Source: Alteromonas gilva (GTDB taxonomy: Bacteria; Pseudomonadota; Gammaproteobacteria; Enterobacterales; Alteromonadaceae). From it: 64,000 bases of DNA. The notes under the pieces are model-generated. The model was not told where the DNA came from. It did not search any database and was given only the letters and a program-made list of their open reading frames with translations. The stretch is from the NCBI RefSeq assembly GCF_028595265.1, contig NZ_JAQQXP010000001.1, forward strand, positions 1,426,001-1,490,000, written 5' to 3'. Each line of letters begins with the position of its first letter. Positions within the stretch are counted from its first letter, which is position 1. Position numbers and translations under genes: made by a program. Below, in pieces: positions 56,849 to 64,000 of this stretch.

Positions 56849-59800
56849 ATGTCAGCAAATTTCGTTCATCTGCGGGTGCACAGTGACTATTCCATGATGG
56901 ATGGCCTTAATAAGGTCAAGCCCATACTTGCCAAAGTTGAAGAACTTGGCATGCCAGCGGTGGCCATTACCGATCAGATGAATATGTGTGGCCTGGTAAA
57001 GTATTATTCCGAAGCCCACGCACGCGGTATTAAGCCCATTATCGGCTGTGACTTTTGGGTGCTGAGCGAAGATTTTGATGACGCCCCTTTCCGTTTAACC
57101 CTGTTAGCCATGGACAACGAGGGATATAAAAACATCACCTTGTTGATTTCTAAAGCCTATTTGCGTGGTCATGTGGGTCACCGGGCGGTGATCGACAGAG
57201 AGTGGCTGGCAGAGCATTCCCAGGGCGTTATTGTGCTCTCCGGCGGTATGAAAGGGGATATAGGCCAACTGCTCATTAAAAATAACCCTCGTTTGCTGCA
57301 AGACAATCTGGCGTTTTATCAGCAGCATTTTGCCGACCGCTATTATCTGGAGTTGGTGCGCACTGGCCGGCGCGGTGAAGAAGATTACATTCATGCGGCT
57401 TTTGCGTTAGCTGAACAAAATGGTTTACCGGTGGTGGCCACCAACGAAGTCTGTTTTATTGATCGTGATAAGTTTGAAGCGCATGAAATCCGGGTGGCCA
57501 TTCATGATGGCTACACGCTGGATGACAAACGCCGGCCCAAAAACTACAGCGAACAGCAGTATCTGCGCACCGCAGAAGAAATGGCCGCGCTGTTCGAAGA
57601 TATTCCCGAGGCGCTGGAAAATACCGTTGAGATAGCCAAGCGATGTAACGTAACAGTACGTTTGGGTGAGTATTTCCTGCCGCAGTTTCCTACCGGCGGC
57701 ATGACTACCGAAGACTTTTTAGTCAAAGTCTCTGAAGAAGGCCTTGAAGAACGCCTTGAGTTCTTGTTTCCTGATGAAGCCGAGCGGGCCGAAAAACGGC
57801 CGCCTTATGATGAACGCTTAAACATAGAGCTGGGCGTTATTAACCAAATGGGCTTTCCCGGCTACTTCCTGATTGTTATGGAGTTCATACAGTGGAGTAA
57901 GGATAACGGCATTCCGGTAGGGCCGGGGCGGGGTTCCGGCGCCGGGTCGTTAGTGGCTTATGCACTTAAAATCACAGATCTTGATCCCCTTGAGTTTGAC
58001 TTGCTTTTCGAACGCTTTTTGAACCCGGAACGGGTGTCCATGCCCGACTTCGACGTTGACTTTTGTATGGACAGACGGGATGAGGTTATCGATCACGTGG
58101 CCGAGTTGTACGGCCGTGGCGCAGTGTCCCAAATCATAACCTTTGGCACCATGGCAGCTAAAGCGGTGGTGCGTGACGTGGGCAGGGTGCTCGGTCACCC
58201 CTATGGGTTTGTTGATCGCATTTCAAAGTTAATTCCACCTGATCCGGGCATGACGCTGAGCAAAGCCTTCGAGGCTGAACCGCGTTTACCCGAGCTTTAT
58301 GATCAGGACGAAGAAGTACGCGATCTCATAGATATGGCGCGTATTCTTGAGGGCGTTACCCGTAATGCCGGTAAGCACGCCGGTGGAGTGGTGATTGCGC
58401 CGACCACCATTACAGACTTCGCGCCGCTTTATTGCGACGATGAAGGTAAAAACCCGGTTACCCAATTTGACAAAAACGATGTGGAAACGGCCGGGCTGGT
58501 TAAGTTTGACTTCTTGGGTCTGCGGACCCTGACTATTATCCAGTGGGCGCTGGATATGGTGAAAGAAGGGCAGGGCAAAGACATTGATATCTCGGCCATT
58601 CCACTGGAGGATAAAAAAAGCTTTCGCTCTTTGCAAGCGGCCGAAACGACTGCCGTATTCCAGCTTGAATCCCGCGGTATGAAAGAGCTTATCAAACGCC
58701 TTAAGCCTGACTGCTTTGAAGATATTATCGCCTTGGTGGCGTTATTCCGCCCCGGTCCGCTGCAATCGGGCATGGTAGATAACTTTATCGACCGTAAACA
58801 CGGTCGCGAGGCGATTTCTTACCCGGATGAAAATTACCAGCACGAGTGCCTGCAGGAAATCCTTGAGCCCACTTATGGCATTATTCTGTACCAGGAGCAG
58901 GTAATGCAAATTGCTCAGGAGATGGCTGGGTATTCTCTGGGCGGCGCCGACTTGCTGCGCCGGGCAATGGGTAAGAAAAAGCCCGAAGAAATGGAAAAGC
59001 AGCGGGCGGTATTTGCTGAAGGCTCGAAAAACAACAATATCGACCCTGATCTGGCAATGAAAATCTTTGATCTGGTTGAAAAGTTTGCCGGCTATGGTTT
59101 TAACAAATCACACTCGGCGGCCTATGCCCTGGTGTCCTATCAAACCCTTTGGCTAAAGGTACATTATCCGGCTGAGTTTATGGCGGCCGTCATGTCGGCG
59201 GATATGGATAACACCGACAAAATCGTCACCCTGGTAGATGAATGTGCCCGCATGGGACTGGAAATACTGCCACCTGATCTGAATATCGGCCGCTACAAGT
59301 TCACCGTCGACCCCCAGGGGCGCATTGTCTACGGTATTGGTGCCATCAAAGGGGTCGGTGAAGGCCCGATTGAAGCCATTATCGAAGCGCGGGAAACCCA
59401 GGGGGCGTTTTCAGACTTATTTGATTTTTGTGCCAAGGTCGACCTTAAGCGGGTTAATAAGCGGGTGCTGGAAAAACTGGTCCTGTCGGGCGCTATGGAT
59501 AACCTTGGGCCTTATCGTGCGGCGTTAATGGCGACATTGCCTGAGGCAATTGCCGCCGCCGATCAACATGCTAAGGCCGAATCCTTTGGGCAGTCTGATA
59601 TGTTTGGCTTACTGACTACCGAGCCAGAACAGGTGCGCCAGGCCTTTGCTGAAGTGCCGCCGTGGCCTGAGAAAGTCTGGCTTGAGGGCGAAAAAGATAC
59701 CCTGGGGCTTTATCTGACGGGTCATCCGATCAATCAATATGCCGAAGAGGTACGCCACTATGTAGATGGTCGTCTGGTTGATTTGCGCCCCACCAACAAG

Positions 59801-60313
59801 GATCAGATGGCCACGGCTGTCGGACTGGTGCTCGGAGTGCGGGTGATGACCAATAAAAAAGGACGGCGCTGGGCTATTGTTACACTGGATGATAAAAGTG
59901 CTAGAATGGACGTCAGATTTTTCCCCGAGATGTACGAGCAATTTGAATCTATTCTGGAATCTGACCGTATATTAGTGGTTAAGGGACAGGTCAGCTTTGA
60001 TGATTACTCAGGTGGCAATACAATCACCGTCCGGGACGCAATGGACATTGTGCAGGCCAGAGAGAAAAATGCACGTTCTCTGGCATTGCAAGTTGATACT
60101 CAATGGTGTAAACCTGATAAGTTATCGTCATTGCAGTCGATTTTGCGAAATTATGCGGGCGGCAGTTGCCCGGTTCAGTTAGATATTTTACATCCGGATG
60201 TTGCAGTTTCATTAAAATGCGATGCACATTGGTTTATTACACCCGAAGATCAGTTATTGCACGAATTAAAGCAATGTCTGGGTGAGCAGTCGGTTAAGTT
60301 AACCTTCCATTAG
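56849..60313 (+). CDS. dnaE: DNA polymerase III alpha subunit
   Basis: 1154-residue replicative polymerase. An N-terminal PHP domain starts [16 protein letters not shown]; the palm carries catalytic Asp residues in [16 protein letters not shown], with [16 protein letters not shown] and [19 protein letters not shown]; a tandem HhH and an OB fold (about 985-1065) follow. Length is normal for the gammaproteobacterial DnaE1 type. Confidence 0.98.
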   Translation: MSANFVHLRVHSDYSMMDGLNKVKPILAKVEELGMPAVAITDQMNMCGLVKYYSEAHARGIKPIIGCDFWVLSEDFDDAPFRLTLLAMDNEGYKNITLLISKAYLRGHVGHRAVIDREWLAEHSQGVIVLSGGMKGDIGQLLIKNNPRLLQDNLAFYQQHFADRYYLELVRTGRRGEEDYIHAAFALAEQNGLPVVATNEVCFIDRDKFEAHEIRVAIHDGYTLDDKRRPKNYSEQQYLRTAEEMAALFEDIPEALENTVEIAKRCNVTVRLGEYFLPQFPTGGMTTEDFLVKVSEEGLEERLEFLFPDEAERAEKRPPYDERLNIELGVINQMGFPGYFLIVMEFIQWSKDNGIPVGPGRGSGAGSLVAYALKITDLDPLEFDLLFERFLNPERVSMPDFDVDFCMDRRDEVIDHVAELYGRGAVSQIITFGTMAAKAVVRDVGRVLGHPYGFVDRISKLIPPDPGMTLSKAFEAEPRLPELYDQDEEVRDLIDMARILEGVTRNAGKHAGGVVIAPTTITDFAPLYCDDEGKNPVTQFDKNDVETAGLVKFDFLGLRTLTIIQWALDMVKEGQGKDIDISAIPLEDKKSFRSLQAAETTAVFQLESRGMKELIKRLKPDCFEDIIALVALFRPGPLQSGMVDNFIDRKHGREAISYPDENYQHECLQEILEPTYGIILYQEQVMQIAQEMAGYSLGGADLLRRAMGKKKPEEMEKQRAVFAEGSKNNNIDPDLAMKIFDLVEKFAGYGFNKSHSAAYALVSYQTLWLKVHYPAEFMAAVMSADMDNTDKIVTLVDECARMGLEILPPDLNIGRYKFTVDPQGRIVYGIGAIKGVGEGPIEAIIEARETQGAFSDLFDFCAKVDLKRVNKRVLEKLVLSGAMDNLGPYRAALMATLPEAIAAADQHAKAESFGQSDMFGLLTTEPEQVRQAFAEVPPWPEKVWLEGEKDTLGLYLTGHPINQYAEEVRHYVDGRLVDLRPTNKDQMATAVGLVLGVRVMTNKKGRRWAIVTLDDKSARMDVRFFPEMYEQFESILESDRILVVKGQVSFDDYSGGNTITVRDAMDIVQAREKNARSLALQVDTQWCKPDKLSSLQSILRNYAGGSCPVQLDILHPDVAVSLKCDAHWFITPEDQLLHELKQCLGEQSVKLTFH

Positions 60314-60342
60314 CTTGCCGGGGAGTAAAAGTAGGACACGTA

Positions 60343-61299
60343 ATGAGTATACAATTTTTGGATTTTGAACAGCCCATAGCAGAACTAGAAGCAAAAATAG
60401 AAGAGCTACGGTTGGTAAATCAGGGTGGTGAGTTTGATGTGGGGATCGAAGAAGAGATCACCCGTCTGCGTACCAAAAGTGCCGATTTAACCGGCAAGAT
60501 ATTTTCTAATTTGGGCGCCTGGCAGATATCCCAACTGGCTCGTCATCCCATGCGTCCGTACACCCATGACTATATTGGTCGTACGTTTACCGAATTTGAC
60601 GAACTGGCTGGCGACCGTGCATTTGCTGACGATAAAGCCATCGTCGGCGGCCTGGCGAAGTTAGACGACCAGCCGGTTATGCTGATTGGTCATCAAAAAG
60701 GGCGCGATGTACCCGAAAAAATAAAACGTAACTTTGGTATGCCAAAGCCTGAAGGTTATCGTAAGGCACTGCGCTTAATGAAATTGGCGGAGCAATTTAA
60801 GTTGCCCATCATTACCTTAATTGACACGCCGGGAGCCTATCCGGGGGTGGGTGCTGAAGAGCGCGGCCAGAGTGAAGCCATTGCGCGTAATTTGAAAGAA
60901 ATGGCGGAGCTGACGGTACCAATTATTTGTACGGTCATCGGCGAAGGGGGGTCCGGCGGAGCGCTGGCAATTGGTGTGGGCGATCGCGTCAACATGTTGC
61001 AATACAGCACTTACTCGGTTATCTCGCCGGAAGGTTGTGCGTCGATTCTTTGGAAAAGTGCTGATAAAGCGCCTCAGGCTGCCGAAGCCATGGGCGTAAG
61101 TGCGCAGCAAATCAAAGAGTTAGGCTTAATTAATGCCATTATTGATGAGCCTCTTGGCGGCGCGCACCGCGATCATGAGAGCATGTCAGCAAATTTAAAA
61201 GCGACGTTGAAACAACAACTCAGCCAGTTACAATCGTTACCGCTGGATAAGTTAATGGAAGAACGCTACGAGCGTTTGATGTCATTCGGTTACTGTTAA
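60343..61299 (+). CDS. accA: Acetyl-CoA carboxylase carboxyltransferase alpha subunit
   Basis: 318-residue subunit making malonyl-CoA for fatty acid synthesis. [19 protein letters not shown] at the N-terminus, [30 protein letters not shown] and [17 protein letters not shown] in the carboxyltransferase core. Last gene before a terminator. Confidence 0.98.
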   Translation: MSIQFLDFEQPIAELEAKIEELRLVNQGGEFDVGIEEEITRLRTKSADLTGKIFSNLGAWQISQLARHPMRPYTHDYIGRTFTEFDELAGDRAFADDKAIVGGLAKLDDQPVMLIGHQKGRDVPEKIKRNFGMPKPEGYRKALRLMKLAEQFKLPIITLIDTPGAYPGVGAEERGQSEAIARNLKEMAELTVPIICTVIGEGGSGGALAIGVGDRVNMLQYSTYSVISPEGCASILWKSADKAPQAAEAMGVSAQQIKELGLINAIIDEPLGGAHRDHESMSANLKATLKQQLSQLQSLPLDKLMEERYERLMSFGYC

Positions 61300-61331
61300 A
61301 CGCGAGCATAAACACGCGTTAACTTGTTTTT

Positions 61332-61356
61332 AAAGGGCCGCTTGCGGCCCTTTTTT
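61332..61356 (+). terminator. Intrinsic terminator after accA
   Basis: Stem AAAGGGCCG/CGGCCCTTT with CTTG loop and six Ts. Confidence 0.92.
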
Positions 61357-61384
61357 ATCACCCAAATAAGGTCTTTTTTGCGCC

Positions 61385-62785
61385 ATGGACGTTATCTGTC
61401 ATCAGCTTAAACCGGCACTTACTGCGTTGCAGTCTGGTTATCAGCCTGAAACCCTGGTGGTAGGGTTAAGCGGTGGCATCGACTCTGTTGTGCTGCTTCA
61501 TGCGTTAGTCACACTGAGACAACATTCAGACGCCGACATTAAAGCCCTGCAAGCGGTATACGTAAATCATGGGATCAGCGCCAATGCCATGCAGTGGCAG
61601 ACCTTTTGTCAGCATTATTGTGAGCAGCTTGATGTCCCTTTTTATGCTCGCCCGGTGAACGTGTTGGCTGGTCCCCGTGAAAGCCTCGAGGCCGTTGCAC
61701 GCAACGCTCGCTATAACGTATTGCTGACGCAGGCGCAGCAAAGTGGTGGGGCCCTATTAACGGCCCACCATCAGGATGATCAGTTAGAAACTGTGCTGCT
61801 ACAGTTAAAGCGCGGTGCCGGCCCAAAAGGGTTATCAGGGATGGCCAGCATCAGTGAAACGGGCGGCATTGCCATCGCCCGTCCCATGCTCGGGGTGAGT
61901 CGCCAACAAATCGAGGACTATGCCAGGGCCCATGGACTTTCGTGGGTAGACGATGAGTCTAACGCGGATGTGCAATACGATCGTAATTTCTTACGCCATG
62001 CCATATTGCCTTTACTGACAGAGCGTTGGCCTGCGATGGCTCAAACTGTATCGCGCAGCGCCGCCCTGTGTGGCGAACAGCAGTTATTAATGGATGAAGT
62101 CTGCGATGAACGCCTGGCGAGCATGACGTGTGCATCCAATGAGCGGATTTCAGTGACGGCGCTGAAGCAGGTTTCGCCGCACTGGCAGCGCGCGCTGATA
62201 AGGCGTTGGCTGGCGCAACATAACCTGTTAATGCCCAGTGCCAAACAACTTGAGCAACTGACATCAATGCTCTGTGCTAATCCCGACAGCCAGCCGCTGG
62301 TGAAACTTAAGGCCGGCGAAATCCGCCGTTTCAAAGATGAGCTTTACTATCTGCATAACGTCAGTGAGGCCGTCACGCTTATGCCTCAGGCTATTGCTCC
62401 TGAGACCGATCTGCAGTTAGATGCCCAGGGTATCATTCTGCGTCTGGACGTTGGTCTGCAAGGGGAACAATCTGGCCATACCGGATCAGCGCCTACAGGC
62501 ACGCCATTAACTTTGGTTAGCCAGGACAAGGACATTAACACGGTGGCAACGCCAGCGCTCAGTATCAAAGTGAAACCAACAGGAAAGGCCCACCACAAAC
62601 CGCTCAAGCAATGGTTAAAAGAGTGGCATATCCCGCCCTGGGAAAGAGGTAAAATTTTACTGGTAGCGAGCAAAAATGAACCAGTTGCCCTGATTGTTAA
62701 CGGCAATGTGCTGGCGCTGGATAATCACGGCGACGTGCCTGGTATACTGAGCGTCAGGCATAATAACCATAATAACGCCAATTAG
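61385..62785 (+). CDS. tilS: tRNA(Ile)-lysidine synthase
   Basis: 466-residue enzyme converting cytidine 34 of tRNA-Ile (CAU) to lysidine. PP-loop VVGLSGGIDSVVLLHAL at residues 25-41, TAHHQDDQLETVLLQLKRGAG, and the C-terminal TilS domain with KPLKQWLKEWHIPPWER. Essential in most bacteria. The nearest AAGG is too far from ATG to be a normal ribosome binding site. Confidence 0.95.
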   Translation: MDVICHQLKPALTALQSGYQPETLVVGLSGGIDSVVLLHALVTLRQHSDADIKALQAVYVNHGISANAMQWQTFCQHYCEQLDVPFYARPVNVLAGPRESLEAVARNARYNVLLTQAQQSGGALLTAHHQDDQLETVLLQLKRGAGPKGLSGMASISETGGIAIARPMLGVSRQQIEDYARAHGLSWVDDESNADVQYDRNFLRHAILPLLTERWPAMAQTVSRSAALCGEQQLLMDEVCDERLASMTCASNERISVTALKQVSPHWQRALIRRWLAQHNLLMPSAKQLEQLTSMLCANPDSQPLVKLKAGEIRRFKDELYYLHNVSEAVTLMPQAIAPETDLQLDAQGIILRLDVGLQGEQSGHTGSAPTGTPLTLVSQDKDINTVATPALSIKVKPTGKAHHKPLKQWLKEWHIPPWERGKILLVASKNEPVALIVNGNVLALDNHGDVPGILSVRHNNHNNAN

Positions 62786-62805
62786 CGGGGCAAATTGTTG
62801 CCGGG

Positions 62806-63723
62806 TTAAGCGGCCTGATACGTATCCTTGCCGTCTTCTTTTGCCTCATACATGGCTTTGTCGGCGCGGCTGAAAAGTGCATTTATAGAGTCATCACTGC
62901 GTAAGAGCGAACCCCCAATACTGCAGGTTACCTTGTGCCGGCTGAGCAATGGGTGCTTGTGCATAGCCCGGTGAATACGTCTGGCAATTGCCGATAATTC
63001 CCGCTCTGACTTTACATCCACTAAACAACAAAATTCGTCGCCACCAAACCGATAGGCTTCTTCGTGCCCACGAATTGACTCACCAACAATGCGCGCGGCC
63101 GTCAGCAAGACTTCATCGCCCTGTTGATGGCCATGCTTATCGTTGACCTGCTTAAAGTTGTCTAAATCGACCACCAATAAACCAAACATCTCGCCGCTCC
63201 GGGCATGGCGGTTAATTAAGCGCTGCGCCGCATCATTAAAGCCATTGCGGTTGCCCAGTCCGGTGAGCGGGTCTTTGGTAGCCATAAGGCGCATCCGTCG
63301 AAATTCTAAGGCATGCATCAGGGGTTTGGTAAACAACTGGTGAAGAGAGCCGAGTATGCGTCGCAGGTTAGGTGACAGTGGCTCATCGAAATAATAGCGA
63401 ATAAATGCCGCATGTTTACCAAAGTCCAGGCTACAGGCAGGCACCTGCATGGTAACAGATACATCACCCTGGCAATTCTCTATTTTTAAAGACGGGTCCA
63501 ATTCTGACATGTCGATACCGGTTAACGGTAAGAACTTGTCTAACTGCGAAAAATACAGCGAGGCTAATGTGGCAAGATCAATGGTTGATGTCAGTTGATT
63601 CAATACCACGTTAATCTGTTCACTACTAAGCAACTCAGACTCAACCGTAGTGAGAAAACTACTTTCTACCGTTATATTGTCATGCTGAAAAATTGAAATA
63701 TCCAAAGTTGCCCCTGTCTTCAT
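62806..63723 (-). CDS. GGDEF diguanylate cyclase
   Basis: 305-residue soluble protein. The N-terminal part (about 1-130) is an unrecognised sensor-like domain; the GGDEF domain follows: DPLTGLGNRNGFNDAAQ, VDLDNFKQVNDKHGHQQGD and active site YRFGGDEFCCLV. The residues at the I-site position read RGHE instead of RxxD, so product inhibition may be absent. Start chosen at ATG 63723; ATG 63738 and a longer frame to 63846 remain possible. Convergent with tilS. Confidence 0.88.
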   Translation of the reverse strand: MKTGATLDISIFQHDNITVESSFLTTVESELLSSEQINVVLNQLTSTIDLATLASLYFSQLDKFLPLTGIDMSELDPSLKIENCQGDVSVTMQVPACSLDFGKHAAFIRYYFDEPLSPNLRRILGSLHQLFTKPLMHALEFRRMRLMATKDPLTGLGNRNGFNDAAQRLINRHARSGEMFGLLVVDLDNFKQVNDKHGHQQGDEVLLTAARIVGESIRGHEEAYRFGGDEFCCLVDVKSERELSAIARRIHRAMHKHPLLSRHKVTCSIGGSLLRSDDSINALFSRADKAMYEAKEDGKDTYQAA

Positions 63724-63846
63724 ATTACGAGTTAGCATCCACGAATTGCTGACAAAAAAATGTCGTTTATTGGCAAAATGTGTGCTTTGATTACACTTAC
63801 TGAATGAATTTGCAAAACACATGCCTAAGTTGCGTTGGGGGGTCAA

Positions 63847-64000
63847 GTGTTAGAAAACGGCTTTATTCAAATTGTTGTGTTGATGTTGATAGCGGTTGTC
63901 AGCGTAGCAGTGTTTAAACGTATTCATTTGCCGCCTGTACTCGCTTATTTATTTGCCGGCGTTGTGGCCGGGCCCAGTGGTATCGTGCTTTTCAGCCATC
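63847..64000 (+). CDS. Kef-type cation/proton antiporter (3' end outside window)
   Basis: First 51 codons only: MLENGFIQIVVLMLIAVVSVAVFKRIHLPPVLAYLFAGVVAGPSG in outline, two membrane helices with the PPVLAYLFAGVVAGPSG motif of the CPA2 family (KefB/KefC-like potassium/proton antiporters). GTG start with GGGGGG just upstream. Divergent from the diguanylate cyclase gene. Confidence 0.85.
   Translation, partial: MLENGFIQIVVLMLIAVVSVAVFKRIHLPPVLAYLFAGVVAGPSGIVLFSH

Overview
The window looks like chromosomal DNA of a marine gammaproteobacterium of the Alteromonadales, most likely Alteromonadaceae. This is inferred from gene content: DUF3192, DUF3301 and DUF3549 proteins, a REC-DUF3369-HD-GYP regulator, a QueF-Syd pair, and the classical gammaproteobacterial order map/rpsB-tsf-pyrH-frr-uppS-cdsA-ispC-rseP-bamA-skp. 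Base composition is moderate and even. I saw no prophage, insertion sequence, CRISPR array, tRNA or rRNA.

Layout. (1) 0-2 kb: the end of cheV and a lipoprotein alkaline phosphatase. (2) 2-8.5 kb, minus strand: an envelope operon like E. coli yjfIJKLMC, encoding DUF2170, PspA/IM30, a K+ channel, DUF2491, DUF350, DUF1190 and a glutathionylspermidine-synthase-like ATP-grasp enzyme, extended by a rhomboid protease and a VC0807-type membrane protein. A small DUF6471 gene is divergent from it. (3) 9.5-15 kb: queA, then tgt-yajC-secD-secF. (4) 15-23.5 kb: a ComEA-like protein, a sensor kinase with an HD-GYP response regulator, a structured intergenic segment, a Tat-exported Dabb protein, an NAD-type isocitrate dehydrogenase, an HDOD protein and a first DUF3192 protein. 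(5) 23.6-37.2 kb: an expanded version of the E. coli ppnN-queF-syd-csrB-yqcC-truC-yqcA neighbourhood. It contains two paralogous CsrB-type regulatory RNAs, at about 31.07-31.41 and 33.84-34.18 kb. Each has about twenty GGA motifs, many in small hairpin loops, and a strong intrinsic terminator. (6) 37.3-42.6 kb: an MscS-like channel and dapD-glnD-map. (7) 42.6-62.8 kb: the translation, isoprenoid, envelope and lipid A block from rpsB to tilS. lpxD is missing between skp and fabZ, and a terminator stands in its place. (8) 62.8-64 kb: a diguanylate cyclase and the start of a Kef-type antiporter.

Working together. Several genes point to global control of lifestyle: two GGDEF proteins, an HD-GYP and an HDOD protein (second messenger or signalling), and two Csr sponge RNAs expected to titrate CsrA. 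A perfect GacA/UvrY-type palindrome lies upstream of the first RNA. queA, tgt and queF provide three steps of queuosine tRNA modification. The PspA/K+ channel/GSS-like operon is probably an envelope-stress module whose biochemistry is still unclear.

The most interesting items are the duplicated csrB locus with unlike upstream regions, the extended yjf-type operon with an internal terminator-like hairpin, the loss of lpxD from its usual place, and the unexplained hairpin-rich segment at 19.12-19.23 kb.
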